Positions 22,763 through 31,521 of a stretch of 56,299 nucleotides of DNA are shown one piece after another. Below the pieces are notes generated by a model. The model saw only the letters and a list, made by a program, of their open reading frames with translations, was not told the origin of the DNA and made no database searches. The DNA lies in the NCBI RefSeq assembly GCF_014270065.1, contig NZ_JACNME010000007.1, positions 1-56,299 of the forward strand, written 5' to 3'. Source of the stretch: Quadrisphaera sp. RL12-1S (lineage in GTDB: Bacteria; Actinomycetota; Actinomycetes; Actinomycetales; Quadrisphaeraceae). A program made the position numbers and the translations under genes. Numbering within the stretch: position 1 is the first letter of the stretch; the number at the start of each line of letters is the position of its first letter.

Positions 22763-23905
22763 CTACCGGACATCTGCAACGTCTTCGAAGGCTAAGACGG
22801 CGACCCGCAGACCCACCGAGTCGGCCAATGCCCCCACGCCGACCACGGGCACGGAGATGGCCACGCAGAAGACCACGAAGAGCGTGGAGACCACCTCGGC
22901 GCGCCGCTGCGGCGGCGAGGCGGCGCCCACCTCGGCGACCCCGGCGCGGAAGCAGGCGCCCTGGGCGGCGCCCAGCACCACCGTGGCGAGCAGCAGCAGC
23001 GGCAGGGAGGCCAGCTCCAGGCTCGCGGCCAGGAGGGCCGTGCCGACCAGCAGCGCGGCGCACCCGGCGGGCAGCACCCGGGCGGGCGCCAGGCGCGCCG
23101 TGGCCGCCTGGCCTCCCACCGACGCCGCGAAGATGAGCGCCGCCACGGCGCCGGCCGCCAGCGGGGCGCTGACGTCGAGCAGCTGACGCAGCACGCGCGG
23201 CTCCGCGGCGGAGTACAGCCCCAGGCACGCGAAGCCCGCGAAGCCGCTCACCGCGGCCGGCACGAACGCCGCCCGCGCCTGCGTCGGCACGGCGGGCCGC
23301 AGCGGGCGCCACGGCGGCCTCTCGGCCACCGCGCCGCTCACGGTCTCCCCGGCGACGACGAGCCCGGCCCCGGCCCCCGCGAGCAGCACCAGGTGCACCG
23401 CGTACGGCACCACGAGCGGCGCCCAGCCCAGCTGCGCCACGGCGCCGGCCAGCAGCGGCCCGGACCCGAGGCCACCGATGTTGGCGGCGGTGGCCACGAG
23501 GGACGCGGCGCGCGCGGAGCGCTGGGGCGCCAGCTCCGACACGAGCGCGGTCGCCTCGCCGGTGAACAGGCCCGCCGACACCCCGGACAGCACGCGCCCG
23601 ACCAGCAGCCCCGGCACGGAGACCGGCAGGAGGAAGACGACGGCGGACGCGGCGGCGAAGCCCAGGCCCACGGCCAGCACGGGGCGCCTGCCGAACCTGT
23701 CGCTGGCCTGCCCGGCCGCCACGAGCGCCGCGATGACGCCGACGGCGTAGGCGGCGAAGACGGTGGTCTGCAGCAGGGTGCTGAGCCCCAGGCGCTGCAT
23801 GTAGAGCCCGTACAGGGGCGTCGGCAGCGTGGTGCCGAGCATGGTGGCCCAGAAGGCGAAGGCCGCGGCGGCCAGCCGCCACCGCCAGGCGTGCTCGCGG
23901 GACAC
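22763..23905 (-). pseudogene. MFS transporter truncated at its C-terminus by an IS element
   Basis: The 380-residue frame encodes a major facilitator with normal early signatures: FWATMLGTTLPTPLYGLYM, GQASDRFGRRPVLAVGLGF (motif A between helices 2 and 3), VGRVLSGVSAGLFTGEATAL, and later helices up to STLFVVFCVAISVPVVGVGALADSVGLR (two motifs). After AVLAF the codons GAA GAC GTT GCA are the IS terminal repeat, and IS DNA supplies DVR and the TAG stop. The final membrane helix and tail, roughly 20-35 residues in relatives, are missing. Transport function is doubtful, although eleven helices remain. Start is GTG (MSREHAWRW). Substrate unknown; it resembles drug/amino-acid efflux members. Confidence 0.8.
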
Positions 23906-23963
23906 GGGACCTCCCAGGCTCGACCGGCGTCCGGGGGTGCGCTCAGCACGCCCCCGGACAGCA

Positions 23964-23998
23964 CGAAGGCCGCCGATCCAGAGGATCGACGGCCTTCG
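23964..23998 (-). terminator. Terminator after the initiator tRNA
   Basis: CGAAGGCCGCCGATCC and GGATCGACGGCCTTCG pair over 16 positions with one mismatch around a 3-nt loop, 7 nt from the tRNA 3' end on its strand. A second hairpin (GTCCGGGGG / CCCCCGGAC, 23929-23959) follows before the MFS start. Confidence 0.75.
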
Positions 23999-24005
23999 TC
24001 AGGAG

Positions 24006-24079
24006 TAGCGGGGGCAGGATTTGAACCTGCGGCCTCTGGGTTATGAGCCCAGCGAGCTACCGAGCTGCTCCACCCCGCG
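24006..24079 (-). tRNA. Initiator tRNA-fMet (CAT anticodon)
   Basis: 74 nt without an encoded CCA. The anticodon stem-loop is CTGGGCTCATAACCCAG with the three G:C pairs typical of initiators, the 5' base C cannot pair with position 72, and the T-loop is GGTTCAAATCC. Both initiator hallmarks are present, so this is not elongator tRNA-Met. Confidence 0.97.
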
Positions 24080-24121
24080 CCGGTGAACAGAACATTACCC
24101 GACCGCGGGCGAGGAGCCAAA

Positions 24122-24155
24122 ACGGGCCCCCGCGGCAGCTGCCGCGGGGGCCCGT
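24122..24155. terminator. Palindromic terminator after the UPF0182 gene
   Basis: A 34-bp perfect palindrome (arm ACGGGCCCCCGCGGCAG) about 18 nt beyond the stop of the leftward UPF0182 gene. Confidence 0.8.
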
Positions 24156-24172
24156 CCGGGTGAGCAGACCGG

Positions 24173-27100
24173 TCAGCCGGACGGCGTAGCCGAGGATGAC
24201 GCCGTCGGGGCCGCCGAGGACGACGCCTCGGCCGCCACGGCCCTGTCGAGCGCCGCCTTGAGCTTGGCCTGCGCCTGGCCGTAGGCGGCGAAGTCGCCGT
24301 TCTTCAGCGCCTGCTGCGCCTCGGTCTCGGCAGCGACCGCCTCCTGCAGCGCCTGGCGCACGTTCTCCGGCACCGGGGCCGCGGTCGCACCGGAGGACGG
24401 CGAGCTGGTGGCTCCTTGGCTGGGTGCCGTGCTGGACGAGCTGCTCGGGGTGCCCGTGGACCCCGGGGCGGGCTGGTCGCCGGAGCCCTGGCCGGCGTCA
24501 CCAGTCTTCACGCCGGAGTTGCCCCCGAAGACCTCGTTCAGCGCCTGGTCGAGCGTGTCGGCGTAGCCGATGTTGTTGCCGAACGAGGCGATCACGCGGC
24601 GCAGCACCGGGTAGGACGTCTCGCCCGTGGACCGCACGTACACCGGCTGCACGTAGAGCAGACCGTCACCCACCGGCAGCGTCAGCAGGTTGCCCCTGAT
24701 GACGGCCGACCCGCCCTGGCTCAGCAGGTTGAGGTCCTGGGAGATCTCCGTGTTCGAGTTGAACTCGGCCTGCACCTGGCCCGGTCCTTCGACCGTGCCC
24801 TCCGTCGGCAGCTGCAGCAGCCGCAGCTGCCCGTACCCGGCCTTCTTCTGCCCCGCGGCAGAGCCGGCGTCGGCGTCCACCGCGAGGAAGCCGGTGAGGA
24901 TGTTGCGCCCCTGTCCGCCCGGCTGGCTCTTGGGGATGTACGTCGAGGTGAGCGAGAACGACGCCTGCTCCTGCTTGGGCATCTGCAGCGTCAGGTAGTA
25001 CGGCGGCTGCGCGGCGGCCTCCGTGCCTCCCCCGGCGGCCGCGGCCTGGCGCGTCGGGTCGTCCGGGACCCGCCAGAAGTCCTGCTGGGAGAAGAACGAG
25101 CCCGGGTCGGTCACGTGGTAGCTCGCCAGCACCGTGCGCTGGACCTTGAAGAGGTCCTCGGGGTAGCGGACGTGGGACATGAGGTCGGCCGACATCTGGT
25201 CCAGCGGCTTCACCGCGCCCGGGAAGGCCTTGCGCCAGGCGCGCAGCACGGGGTCGGACTCGTCCCAGGCGTAGAGCTCGACCTGGCCGCTGTAGGCGTC
25301 CACGGTGGCCTTGACCGAGTTGCGCAGGTAGTTCACCTGGTTCGGGGGCAGGGCTGCGATGGTGCCGGTGGGCGTGGTGAGGGTGTCCTCGGTGACGTCC
25401 TGGAGCACCTGCGGCTGGGAGTACGGGTACTCCTCCGACGTCGTGTAGCCGTCCACCACCCACTGGATGCGCCGGTTGACGATCGTCGGGTACGGGTCGC
25501 CGTCGAGGGTGAGGAACGGCGCGACCTTCTGCACCCGTTCGCGAGGGTTGCGGTCGTAGAGGATCTGGCTCTGGTCGTTGAGCGCGCTCGAGAGCAGGAT
25601 GTTCGCGTCGCGGAACTTGATCGCGTACAGGGCCCGCTCCACGACGTTGCCCACGCTCGGGCCGCCGCTGCCCTGGAAGGTGTAGCGCGCTTCGCCGCTG
25701 TCGGTCGGGTAGTCGATCTCGTTGCCCTGCCCGGGCGCTGCCGCCGGGCCGCCGACGATGGAGTACTCCGGGCTCTTCTCCCCGAAGTAGATCCGCGGCT
25801 CGTAGTCGGGCAGGGAGCCGGTGCTGGGGATGCCGCCCTCGAGGTAGGCCGGCAGGCCGTTGGTGCCCTGCTCGTTGCCCGCGGCCGCCACGAGGCCGTA
25901 GCCGTGCGTGTACTGGGTGCGGGTGTTGACCCACGACTGGTTGCCGACGGCGCCGAGGTTGAGCTCGCGCAGCGCCACCACGACGTCCTGCTCGCGCCCG
26001 CCGAGGGTGTAGCGGTCCACGTCGAGCGGGTCACCGAACTGGTAGAAGTTCCTGACCTGCTGGTTCTGCCCGAAGGTGGGGCTCACCACGGCGGGGTCGA
26101 GGATGCGGGTGCTGGCCGTGGTGGTCGCGTCCTGCGAGAGGGCGCCCGGCGCCGCGTTCTGCGACGGCGTGTAGGGGATGACCTGCGTGCCGCCGATCCC
26201 GAAGGCCGCGCGCGTGGCGTCGATGTTGTCCTTGATGTAGGGGGCCTCCACGCGGGCCTCGTTGGGCACCACCTGGACGCGCTGGACCACGGCCGGCACG
26301 ATCCCGGCGGCGACCACCGCGACCACGACGAGCAGGCCCACGCCGGCCGCCGGGAAGCGCCAGCCGCCGCGGACCGCGGTGACCACGAAGAGCACCGCGC
26401 AGATGAGCGCCGCGATGGCGAGGATGCCCCGGGCGGGCACCACCACCGCGACGTCGGTGTAGCTGGCGCCCGCGAACCTCACGTGCGTGTTGGTCAGCGT
26501 GGAGTACCGGTCCAGCCAGTAGCTGACGGCCTGCAGGGCCACGAGCACCGCGGCGGTCGAGGCCAGCTGCACCCGCGCCGCCACCGTGGTGCGCGCCCCC
26601 GGACCGGACACGCGCAGCGCGCCGTACAGGTACAGCGTCACCGCCCCGGCGATGCCCGCCAGCAGCACCACGGCCGTGAGCAGGCCGACGGCGAAGCGCA
26701 CGAACGGGATGGTGAAGACGTACAGGCCGATGTCGTGGCCGAACACCGGGTCGACCTGCCCGAAGGAGGTGCGGTTCCACCACAGCAGCACGGTCTCCCA
26801 CCGGCTGGAGGCGGCGGACCCGGCGAACAGGCCGAGCAGCAGCGGCAGCACCACGGTGAGGACCCGGCGCAGGGGCTCGAGGCCCTCGCGGTACCGGTCC
26901 AGGCTCGCGGCGGGCCCCGGCACCGGCGCGTAGACCGGCCGGTTCTTGTAGGCGGTGGTCATGCTCACCGCGGTGGCGGCGGCCATGAGGGCGCCGGCCA
27001 CGAGGAACAGGCCCACGCGCAGGGCCAGCTGGGTCAGGTAGACCCGGCTGAAGCCCAGCTGGCGGAACCAGAGCACCTCGGTGGCCACCGACGCGACCAG

Positions 27101-27226
27101 GCTGACGAGCAGCACCAGGACGGCGACGCCGACGAGCACGGGCACCAGCGGGCGGCGCCGCTGCGGACCTCCTCGCGGCGCTCGGGGCGCACCCGGGCGC
27201 GGTGGGCGGGGCGGTGGCGACGTCAC
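24173..27226 (-). CDS. UPF0182 family large membrane protein
   Basis: The 1017-residue protein matches the actinobacterial UPF0182 (COG1615) family in length and order. About seven membrane helices lie in the first 320 residues (LVPVLVGVAVLVLLVSLVAS, then TEVLWFRQLGFSRVYLTQ, a family signature). A large external domain follows with YIKDNIDATRAAFG, GYGLVAAAGNE, PRIYFGEKSPEYSIVG and DLFKVQRTVLASYHV. The C-terminus is a Ser/Pro/Thr-rich linker and an Ala/Gln-rich coiled coil (LQEAVAAETEAQQALKNGDF). The start is GTG (MTSPPPRPPR). Function is unknown; the Mycobacterium homologue is Rv3193c. It lies downstream of the Lon-like protease on the same strand, as in Mycobacterium. Confidence 0.93.
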   Translation of the reverse strand: MTSPPPRPPRPGAPRAPRGGPQRRRPLVPVLVGVAVLVLLVSLVASVATEVLWFRQLGFSRVYLTQLALRVGLFLVAGALMAAATAVSMTTAYKNRPVYAPVPGPAASLDRYREGLEPLRRVLTVVLPLLLGLFAGSAASSRWETVLLWWNRTSFGQVDPVFGHDIGLYVFTIPFVRFAVGLLTAVVLLAGIAGAVTLYLYGALRVSGPGARTTVAARVQLASTAAVLVALQAVSYWLDRYSTLTNTHVRFAGASYTDVAVVVPARGILAIAALICAVLFVVTAVRGGWRFPAAGVGLLVVVAVVAAGIVPAVVQRVQVVPNEARVEAPYIKDNIDATRAAFGIGGTQVIPYTPSQNAAPGALSQDATTTASTRILDPAVVSPTFGQNQQVRNFYQFGDPLDVDRYTLGGREQDVVVALRELNLGAVGNQSWVNTRTQYTHGYGLVAAAGNEQGTNGLPAYLEGGIPSTGSLPDYEPRIYFGEKSPEYSIVGGPAAAPGQGNEIDYPTDSGEARYTFQGSGGPSVGNVVERALYAIKFRDANILLSSALNDQSQILYDRNPRERVQKVAPFLTLDGDPYPTIVNRRIQWVVDGYTTSEEYPYSQPQVLQDVTEDTLTTPTGTIAALPPNQVNYLRNSVKATVDAYSGQVELYAWDESDPVLRAWRKAFPGAVKPLDQMSADLMSHVRYPEDLFKVQRTVLASYHVTDPGSFFSQQDFWRVPDDPTRQAAAAGGGTEAAAQPPYYLTLQMPKQEQASFSLTSTYIPKSQPGGQGRNILTGFLAVDADAGSAAGQKKAGYGQLRLLQLPTEGTVEGPGQVQAEFNSNTEISQDLNLLSQGGSAVIRGNLLTLPVGDGLLYVQPVYVRSTGETSYPVLRRVIASFGNNIGYADTLDQALNEVFGGNSGVKTGDAGQGSGDQPAPGSTGTPSSSSSTAPSQGATSSPSSGATAAPVPENVRQALQEAVAAETEAQQALKNGDFAAYGQAQAKLKAALDRAVAAEASSSAAPTASSSATPSG

Positions 27227-27245
27227 CGGGCTCTTCCTCCATCAA

Positions 27246-27266
27246 GCCCGTCGGAGTCCGACGGGC
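27246..27266 (-). terminator. Hairpin after the Lon-like protease gene
   Basis: GCCCGTCGGA-G-TCCGACGGGC, a 10-bp perfect dyad between the protease stop and the UPF0182 start. It may limit read-through or be part of the UPF0182 promoter region. Confidence 0.45.
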
Positions 27267-27391
27267 GGCTCGGGGCGGGGTCCGATCGTCGCACGGCCTC
27301 GCAGGGCACCCCCGCCTCGGAGGGGTCCCCACCGATCACAGGACGGTCACGGCTGGCTGGGAGATCCGTCGGCGCCCGCCGCGAGCGCTCC

Positions 27392-28576
27392 TCAGGAGCA
27401 GCCCGGCAGCTCCTGCCCCTGGCCCTTCCCGAGCTCCTCCACCGCCTGGCGCGCCTGGCCGAGCGTCGACACCGCCACCACGCGCAGCCCGTCGGGGACG
27501 TGCCCGGCCACCTCCCCGCAGTTGGCCTGCGGTGCGAGGAAGACCTCGGCCCCCGCGGCCCGGGCGCCCAGCAGCTTCTGCCGGATCCCGCCGATGGCCC
27601 CGACCTGCCCGGCCGAGTCGATGGTGCCGGTGCCCGCGAACCGCTTGCCGCCCGTCATGTCCCCCGGGGTCAGGAGGTCGACGACGCCGAGCGCGAAGAC
27701 CATGCCGGCGCTGGGTCCGCCGATCTGGTCGACGGCGATCTTCACGTCCACCGGAGGCTCGGCGCGCTCGCTCACCAGCACGCCGAGCACGGGAGAGCCG
27801 TCCTGCCCGGCCCTGACCGGCACCGCGACGTCCAGGGACCTCCCGTCGCGCTGGACGCGGACCTCGGCGTCCGCGCCCGCCCCGACCGCGCGCACCGCGT
27901 CGCGCAGCGCCGTGGAGCTCGAGACCGCGGTCCCGCCCACTCCGGTGACGACGTCTCCCTGGCGCAGCTTCCCGGACGCCCCGGAGCCCGCCACCACGTC
28001 GGTCACCACCACCTGCACGGGCACGTCGTAGCCGAGCTCGGTGAGCGCGGCGACGGTGGCCGCCTGCTGGGAGTCGGTGAACGCCGCGGCGTTGCTCTCG
28101 TCCACCTGCTTCTCGGAGGCCCCGGGCGGGAAGATCGCGGCCTCGGGCAGGACGGCGCTGTCGTCGTCCAGCCAGGCGGCCAGCTGCCCCCCGAGGTCGA
28201 GGGAGCGTCCCGGGCCGCCGCGCACGCTGACGGTGGTGAGGTCGAGCGAGCCGGTGGTCGGGTAGGTCCTGGCGCCCGTGATGGTGATGAGGCGCTGGTC
28301 GCCCTCGCCGGAGAGCACGTCGCGCACCGGGCCGGGGCTCTCGACGGCGAAGGGCACCGGCAGCAGCGCCACCACGGACACCAGCGCCACGGACACCGCG
28401 CCGCAGACCAGGGCGGCCACGGCGCGCGCCGAGGCGCGGACCTGCGCCGGCGACGGCGGGGGCCCGTCGTGGTCGGCAGCCTCGAGCACGTCGGGCACGT
28501 CCGGCTGGTCGGGCTGGTCGGGCTGGTCGGGCTGCTCGGGGGGCCCACCGGGCCGCGGCGCCTGCGGCACGCTCAC
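27392..28576 (-). CDS. PDZ domain-containing Lon-like serine protease
   Basis: A 394-residue membrane-anchored protease like Rv3194c and Bacillus YlbL. A Pro/Asp/Gln-rich cytosolic N-terminus (EQPDQPDQPDQPD) is followed by one membrane helix (VSVALVSVVALLPVPFAVES), an extracellular region, a PDZ domain at about 195-265 (GSGASGKLRQGDVVTGVGG), and a Lon-type catalytic domain. The Ser289 (GGPSAGM) and Lys334 (GGIRQKLLGA) dyad aligns with Ser679/Lys722 of E. coli Lon, but no ATPase domain is present. The GTG start overlaps the upstream epimerase stop by four bases (GTGA), so translation is coupled. A GTG six bases later is the alternative. Confidence 0.88.
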   Translation of the reverse strand: MSVPQAPRPGGPPEQPDQPDQPDQPDVPDVLEAADHDGPPPSPAQVRASARAVAALVCGAVSVALVSVVALLPVPFAVESPGPVRDVLSGEGDQRLITITGARTYPTTGSLDLTTVSVRGGPGRSLDLGGQLAAWLDDDSAVLPEAAIFPPGASEKQVDESNAAAFTDSQQAATVAALTELGYDVPVQVVVTDVVAGSGASGKLRQGDVVTGVGGTAVSSSTALRDAVRAVGAGADAEVRVQRDGRSLDVAVPVRAGQDGSPVLGVLVSERAEPPVDVKIAVDQIGGPSAGMVFALGVVDLLTPGDMTGGKRFAGTGTIDSAGQVGAIGGIRQKLLGARAAGAEVFLAPQANCGEVAGHVPDGLRVVAVSTLGQARQAVEELGKGQGQELPGCS

Positions 28577-29778
28577 CGGCCGCGCCGCGCCCGCGCCTGG
28601 CGCAGCACCGCCGCGGTGGCCACCACGGCCACCGCCGCGCCCGCAGCCCCCGCGGCCCCCAGCGCCGCCTCCCGCGGCAACCGCGGACCGCCCGCGGGAC
28701 CGCGCCGCCCCGACCGCCGCTCCGCCACGCCCTCCAGCAGCACCGCCAGGCACTCCTCGTTGCTGCGCGCCGGGCGCCACCCGGCGGCGCGCAGGCGCTC
28801 GGAGGAGACCGCCCACGGGTGCACCACGTACGCCAGGTCCCCGGCCGGCGTCGGCAGCAGGCCCAGTCGCGCCAGGCGCTCCGCCGTCGCCTGCGCCAGC
28901 CGCGCCGGCAGCTCCACCGACCGCAGCCCGGAGGAGCGCTCCAGCGCCTCGTGCGGCAGCACCCCCTCCGCGCCCGCCCCCAGCGCACCGGTCAGCCCCT
29001 GCGCCAGCACCACCGCGACGGCGTCGGCGAGGTCGTCGACGTGGCAGAACTGCCACACGGGCGCCCGCTCGCGCAGCGCCAGCAGCCGGGGCACCTCGAA
29101 GGACCGCGTCACCACGGTGTCCACCCCGGGCCCGACCACCGCCGCGGGCCTCAGCACCGCCGTCGGCACCCCGGGCAGCGCCCGCGCGGCGCCCTCCCAG
29201 ACGTCCTCCACCGCGAGCAGGTCCCCCACGAGGCCGTCGTCGGGAGCGGCCAGCAGCGGCGCGTCGTCCGGCAGCGGCACCGGAGCGTCCGGCAGCGCGC
29301 CGTGCACCATCGCGCTGCTCACCAGCACCAGCCGACGGGCGCCCGCCGCGGCCGCCGCCGTCACCACCGCCCGCACCGAGGCCTCCGCGCGCTCGCGGCG
29401 GCGGGCGGGCGGCGCGGCCAGGGCGGCGCGCAGGTCGCTGTCGAGGGCCACGTGCACCACCGCCGCGGGCGCCCCCGCCAGCACCGCGCCGCCGTCGACG
29501 CCGTCGACGCCGCCGGACATGGCCGCCAGGACCTCGGGGCTCGTGAGGTCCACCCCGACGCGCAGCAGCCGCCCGCCGGTGGCCCCGTCGTCGTCGTGCG
29601 GGGTCTCCAGCCGGTCGGCGCCGGCCCCGGGGACGTCCTCCAGGGCGACGACGACGGAGCCCGCGCCAGCGAGCCGGCGGGCGAGGGCGCGGCCCGCGGG
29701 GGTCTGCGCGCCCGTGACCACGACGTGGCCGTCCAGTGACGGCGGAGCCGCTGCCCCGTCGCCGACCAGGTCCGCCAC
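28573..29778 (-). CDS. NAD-dependent epimerase/SDR protein with C-terminal membrane anchor
   Basis: The 401-residue protein begins with a Rossmann motif HVVVTGAQTPAGRALARRLAG (TGxxxxxG type), LRVGVDLTS, then VLVSSAMVHGA (active Ser) and VLRPAAVVGPGVD. The usual YxxxK is not clear; LAVEDVWEGAARAL occupies that place, so it is an atypical extended SDR. The last 40 residues hold a hydrophobic segment (AALGAAGAAGAAVAVVATAAVL) and a basic end, suggesting a tail anchor. Substrate is unknown. It starts at GTG and overlaps the Lon-like protease gene; the two form an operon divergent from the DUF2342 gene. Confidence 0.78.
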   Translation of the reverse strand: MADLVGDGAAAPPSLDGHVVVTGAQTPAGRALARRLAGAGSVVVALEDVPGAGADRLETPHDDDGATGGRLLRVGVDLTSPEVLAAMSGGVDGVDGGAVLAGAPAAVVHVALDSDLRAALAAPPARRRERAEASVRAVVTAAAAAGARRLVLVSSAMVHGALPDAPVPLPDDAPLLAAPDDGLVGDLLAVEDVWEGAARALPGVPTAVLRPAAVVGPGVDTVVTRSFEVPRLLALRERAPVWQFCHVDDLADAVAVVLAQGLTGALGAGAEGVLPHEALERSSGLRSVELPARLAQATAERLARLGLLPTPAGDLAYVVHPWAVSSERLRAAGWRPARSNEECLAVLLEGVAERRSGRRGPAGGPRLPREAALGAAGAAGAAVAVVATAAVLRQARARRGR

Positions 29779-29984
29779 CCGTGCTCCTCCCGCTGGGTCC
29801 CCGGGCTGCCGCCCGGGGCTGCACGGCCGCTGGGCGTTCGCTGCGAGCGTCGCTCCGGGCGGCCACCGCCCGCCGTCCCTGGGTACCGTGGGAACCAGAC
29901 GGCGGCGGGTCCATCCTGCCGCCTCGCCCCGGTGGCGGGCGCCGCACCGCCTCCGCTCCCCCTCGACGCGCGGCTGGAGGACCG

Positions 29985-31514
29985 GTGCCCGACACCCCGC
30001 AGCCCCCTCGCCCCGACGAGGACCCGGAGGAGGGCACCGGCGGCGAGCGCCCCGGCAGCGGCGGCCCCGGCACCCCGGACGACCCCCTGTCGCAGCTGTT
30101 CTCCGCCCTGGGCGGAGGAACGCCCGGGGGTCTGCCCGGTGGCCTGCCCGGCGGTCTGGGGGGCCTCGGTGGTCTGGGGGGCCTCGGCGGCGGCGCCGGG
30201 GGCATCGACCCCGCCCAGCTGTTCGAGCAGCTCCAGAAGGACCCGCAGGCCCTGGCGCAGGCGATGGCGGCCGTGCAGCAGCTCATGGCCTCGGCGGGTG
30301 ACGAGCCGGTCAACTGGCAGCTCGCGCACGACGTCGCCCGCCAGGCTGCGGTGGCCCAGGGAGACCCGGCGCCCAGCTCCTCCGACGAGCGGGAGGTCTC
30401 CGAGGCGCTGCGCCTGGTCGACCTCTGGCTCGACCCGGTCACCGACCTCAGCTCCGCCGCGGCGGCGGGGCGCGCGTGGTCGCGCTCGGAGTGGGTCGAG
30501 GCCACCCTCCCCACCTGGAAGCGCCTCGCGGAGCCCGTGGCCACCCACGTCGCCGACGCGGTGGCGTCCGCCATGGCCGAGCAGGTGCCGGAGGAGGCCC
30601 GCGGCATGGTCGCGGGGGCCAGCTCGATGATGCGCTCGATCGGCGGCACCGTGTTCGGCGCGCAGCTGGGCCAGGCCGTCGGCGGCCTGAGCCGCGAGGT
30701 GGTCTCCGCCACCGACGTCGGCATCCCGCTGGTGGCCGGCAGCACCACGGCGCTGCTGCCCAGCGGCGTGGCCGCCTTCGCCGAGGGCCTCGGCGTGCCC
30801 GCCGGCGAGGTGCGCCTCTTCCTCGCCGCGCGGGAGGCGGCGCACGCCCGGCTGTTCGCCGGGGTGCCGTGGCTGCGCGGGCACCTGCTCGGCGCGGTGG
30901 AGGCCTACGCCCGCGGGATCACCCTCGACACCAGCCGCATCGAGGAGGCGGTCCGCAACATCGACCCCTCCGACCCGACGGCGCTGCAGGAGGCGCTGGG
31001 CTCGGGGATGCTCGAGCCGGAGAAGACCCCCGCGCAGCAGGCCGCGCTGGAGCGGCTGGAGACGGCGCTGGCGCTGGTGGAGGGCTGGGTCGACCACGTG
31101 GTCGACACCGCCACCCGCTCCACGCTGCCCAGCAGCGCCGCGCTGCGGGAGGCCGTGCGGCGCCGCCGGGCGGTCGGCGGTCCGGCCGAGCACGTCATGG
31201 CCGGTCTGGTGGGCCTGGAGCTGCGCCCGCGGCGGCTGCGCGAGGCCTCGCGCCTGTGGGAGGCCGTGGCGGCCGCCCGCGGCGCCGACGGCCGCGACGC
31301 GGTGTGGGCCCACCCCGACCTGCTGCCCACCCCGGCCGACCTCGACGACCCCGACGGCTTCGCCACGCGGCGCAGCGACGCGGAGGCCGCCTCGGCCGAC
31401 GTCGACGCCGCGCTCGAGGCGCTGCTGCGCGGGGAGGAGACCCGCGACGACGACCCCCGCCCCGAGGAGCACCGTCCTGACGGCGAGGACGGCTCGGGGA
31501 GCGGCCCCCGGTGA
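29985..31514 (+). CDS. DUF2342 zinc-dependent metalloprotease-like protein
   Basis: A 509-residue protein of the actinobacterial family represented by Rv3195. A disordered N-terminus contains a Gly/Leu/Pro repeat (GGLPGGLPGGLGGLGGLGG). The domain spans about 95-460: VNWQLAHDVARQAAV, SRSEWVEATLPTWKRLAEPVA, GAQLGQAVGGLSREV and FLAAREAAHARLFAGVPWLRGHL. The last is the family's proposed metal site, which lacks a classical HExxH, so protease activity is a prediction from family annotation only. An acidic tail follows (DDDPRPEEHRPDGED). The GTG start has GGAGG 5 nt upstream. Nudix follows after 7 nt. Confidence 0.85.
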   Translation: MPDTPQPPRPDEDPEEGTGGERPGSGGPGTPDDPLSQLFSALGGGTPGGLPGGLPGGLGGLGGLGGLGGGAGGIDPAQLFEQLQKDPQALAQAMAAVQQLMASAGDEPVNWQLAHDVARQAAVAQGDPAPSSSDEREVSEALRLVDLWLDPVTDLSSAAAAGRAWSRSEWVEATLPTWKRLAEPVATHVADAVASAMAEQVPEEARGMVAGASSMMRSIGGTVFGAQLGQAVGGLSREVVSATDVGIPLVAGSTTALLPSGVAAFAEGLGVPAGEVRLFLAAREAAHARLFAGVPWLRGHLLGAVEAYARGITLDTSRIEEAVRNIDPSDPTALQEALGSGMLEPEKTPAQQAALERLETALALVEGWVDHVVDTATRSTLPSSAALREAVRRRRAVGGPAEHVMAGLVGLELRPRRLREASRLWEAVAAARGADGRDAVWAHPDLLPTPADLDDPDGFATRRSDAEAASADVDAALEALLRGEETRDDDPRPEEHRPDGEDGSGSGPR

Positions 31515-31521
31515 CCGGGGC

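Larger units (their letters stand above)
21886..22786 (-). mobile_element. IS5-family (IS427-type) element, 901 bp, two frames
   Basis: The 12-bp repeat GAAGACGTTGCA is at the left end (21886-21897) and inverted at the right end (22775-22786). About 900 bp and two overlapping transposase frames fit the IS427 group. I see no direct repeat outside the ends. The right end is fused to the 3' part of the MFS gene. Confidence 0.8.

Noticed and set aside
21898-22786. The exported protein as IS cargo
   Set aside because: The gene lies outside the GAAGACGTTGCA repeats, so it is a neighbour and not cargo of this element.
24006-24079. tRNA-fMet as an integration site for the island
   Set aside because: No integrase gene and no repeated tRNA 3' end was seen; the island ends 1.2 kb away inside the MFS gene.
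24416-30301. A 1961-codon open frame on the plus strand
   Set aside because: Antisense of UPF0182, the Lon-like protease and the SDR gene, all of which have clear family motifs. The plus-strand translation is low-complexity Arg/Gly/His.
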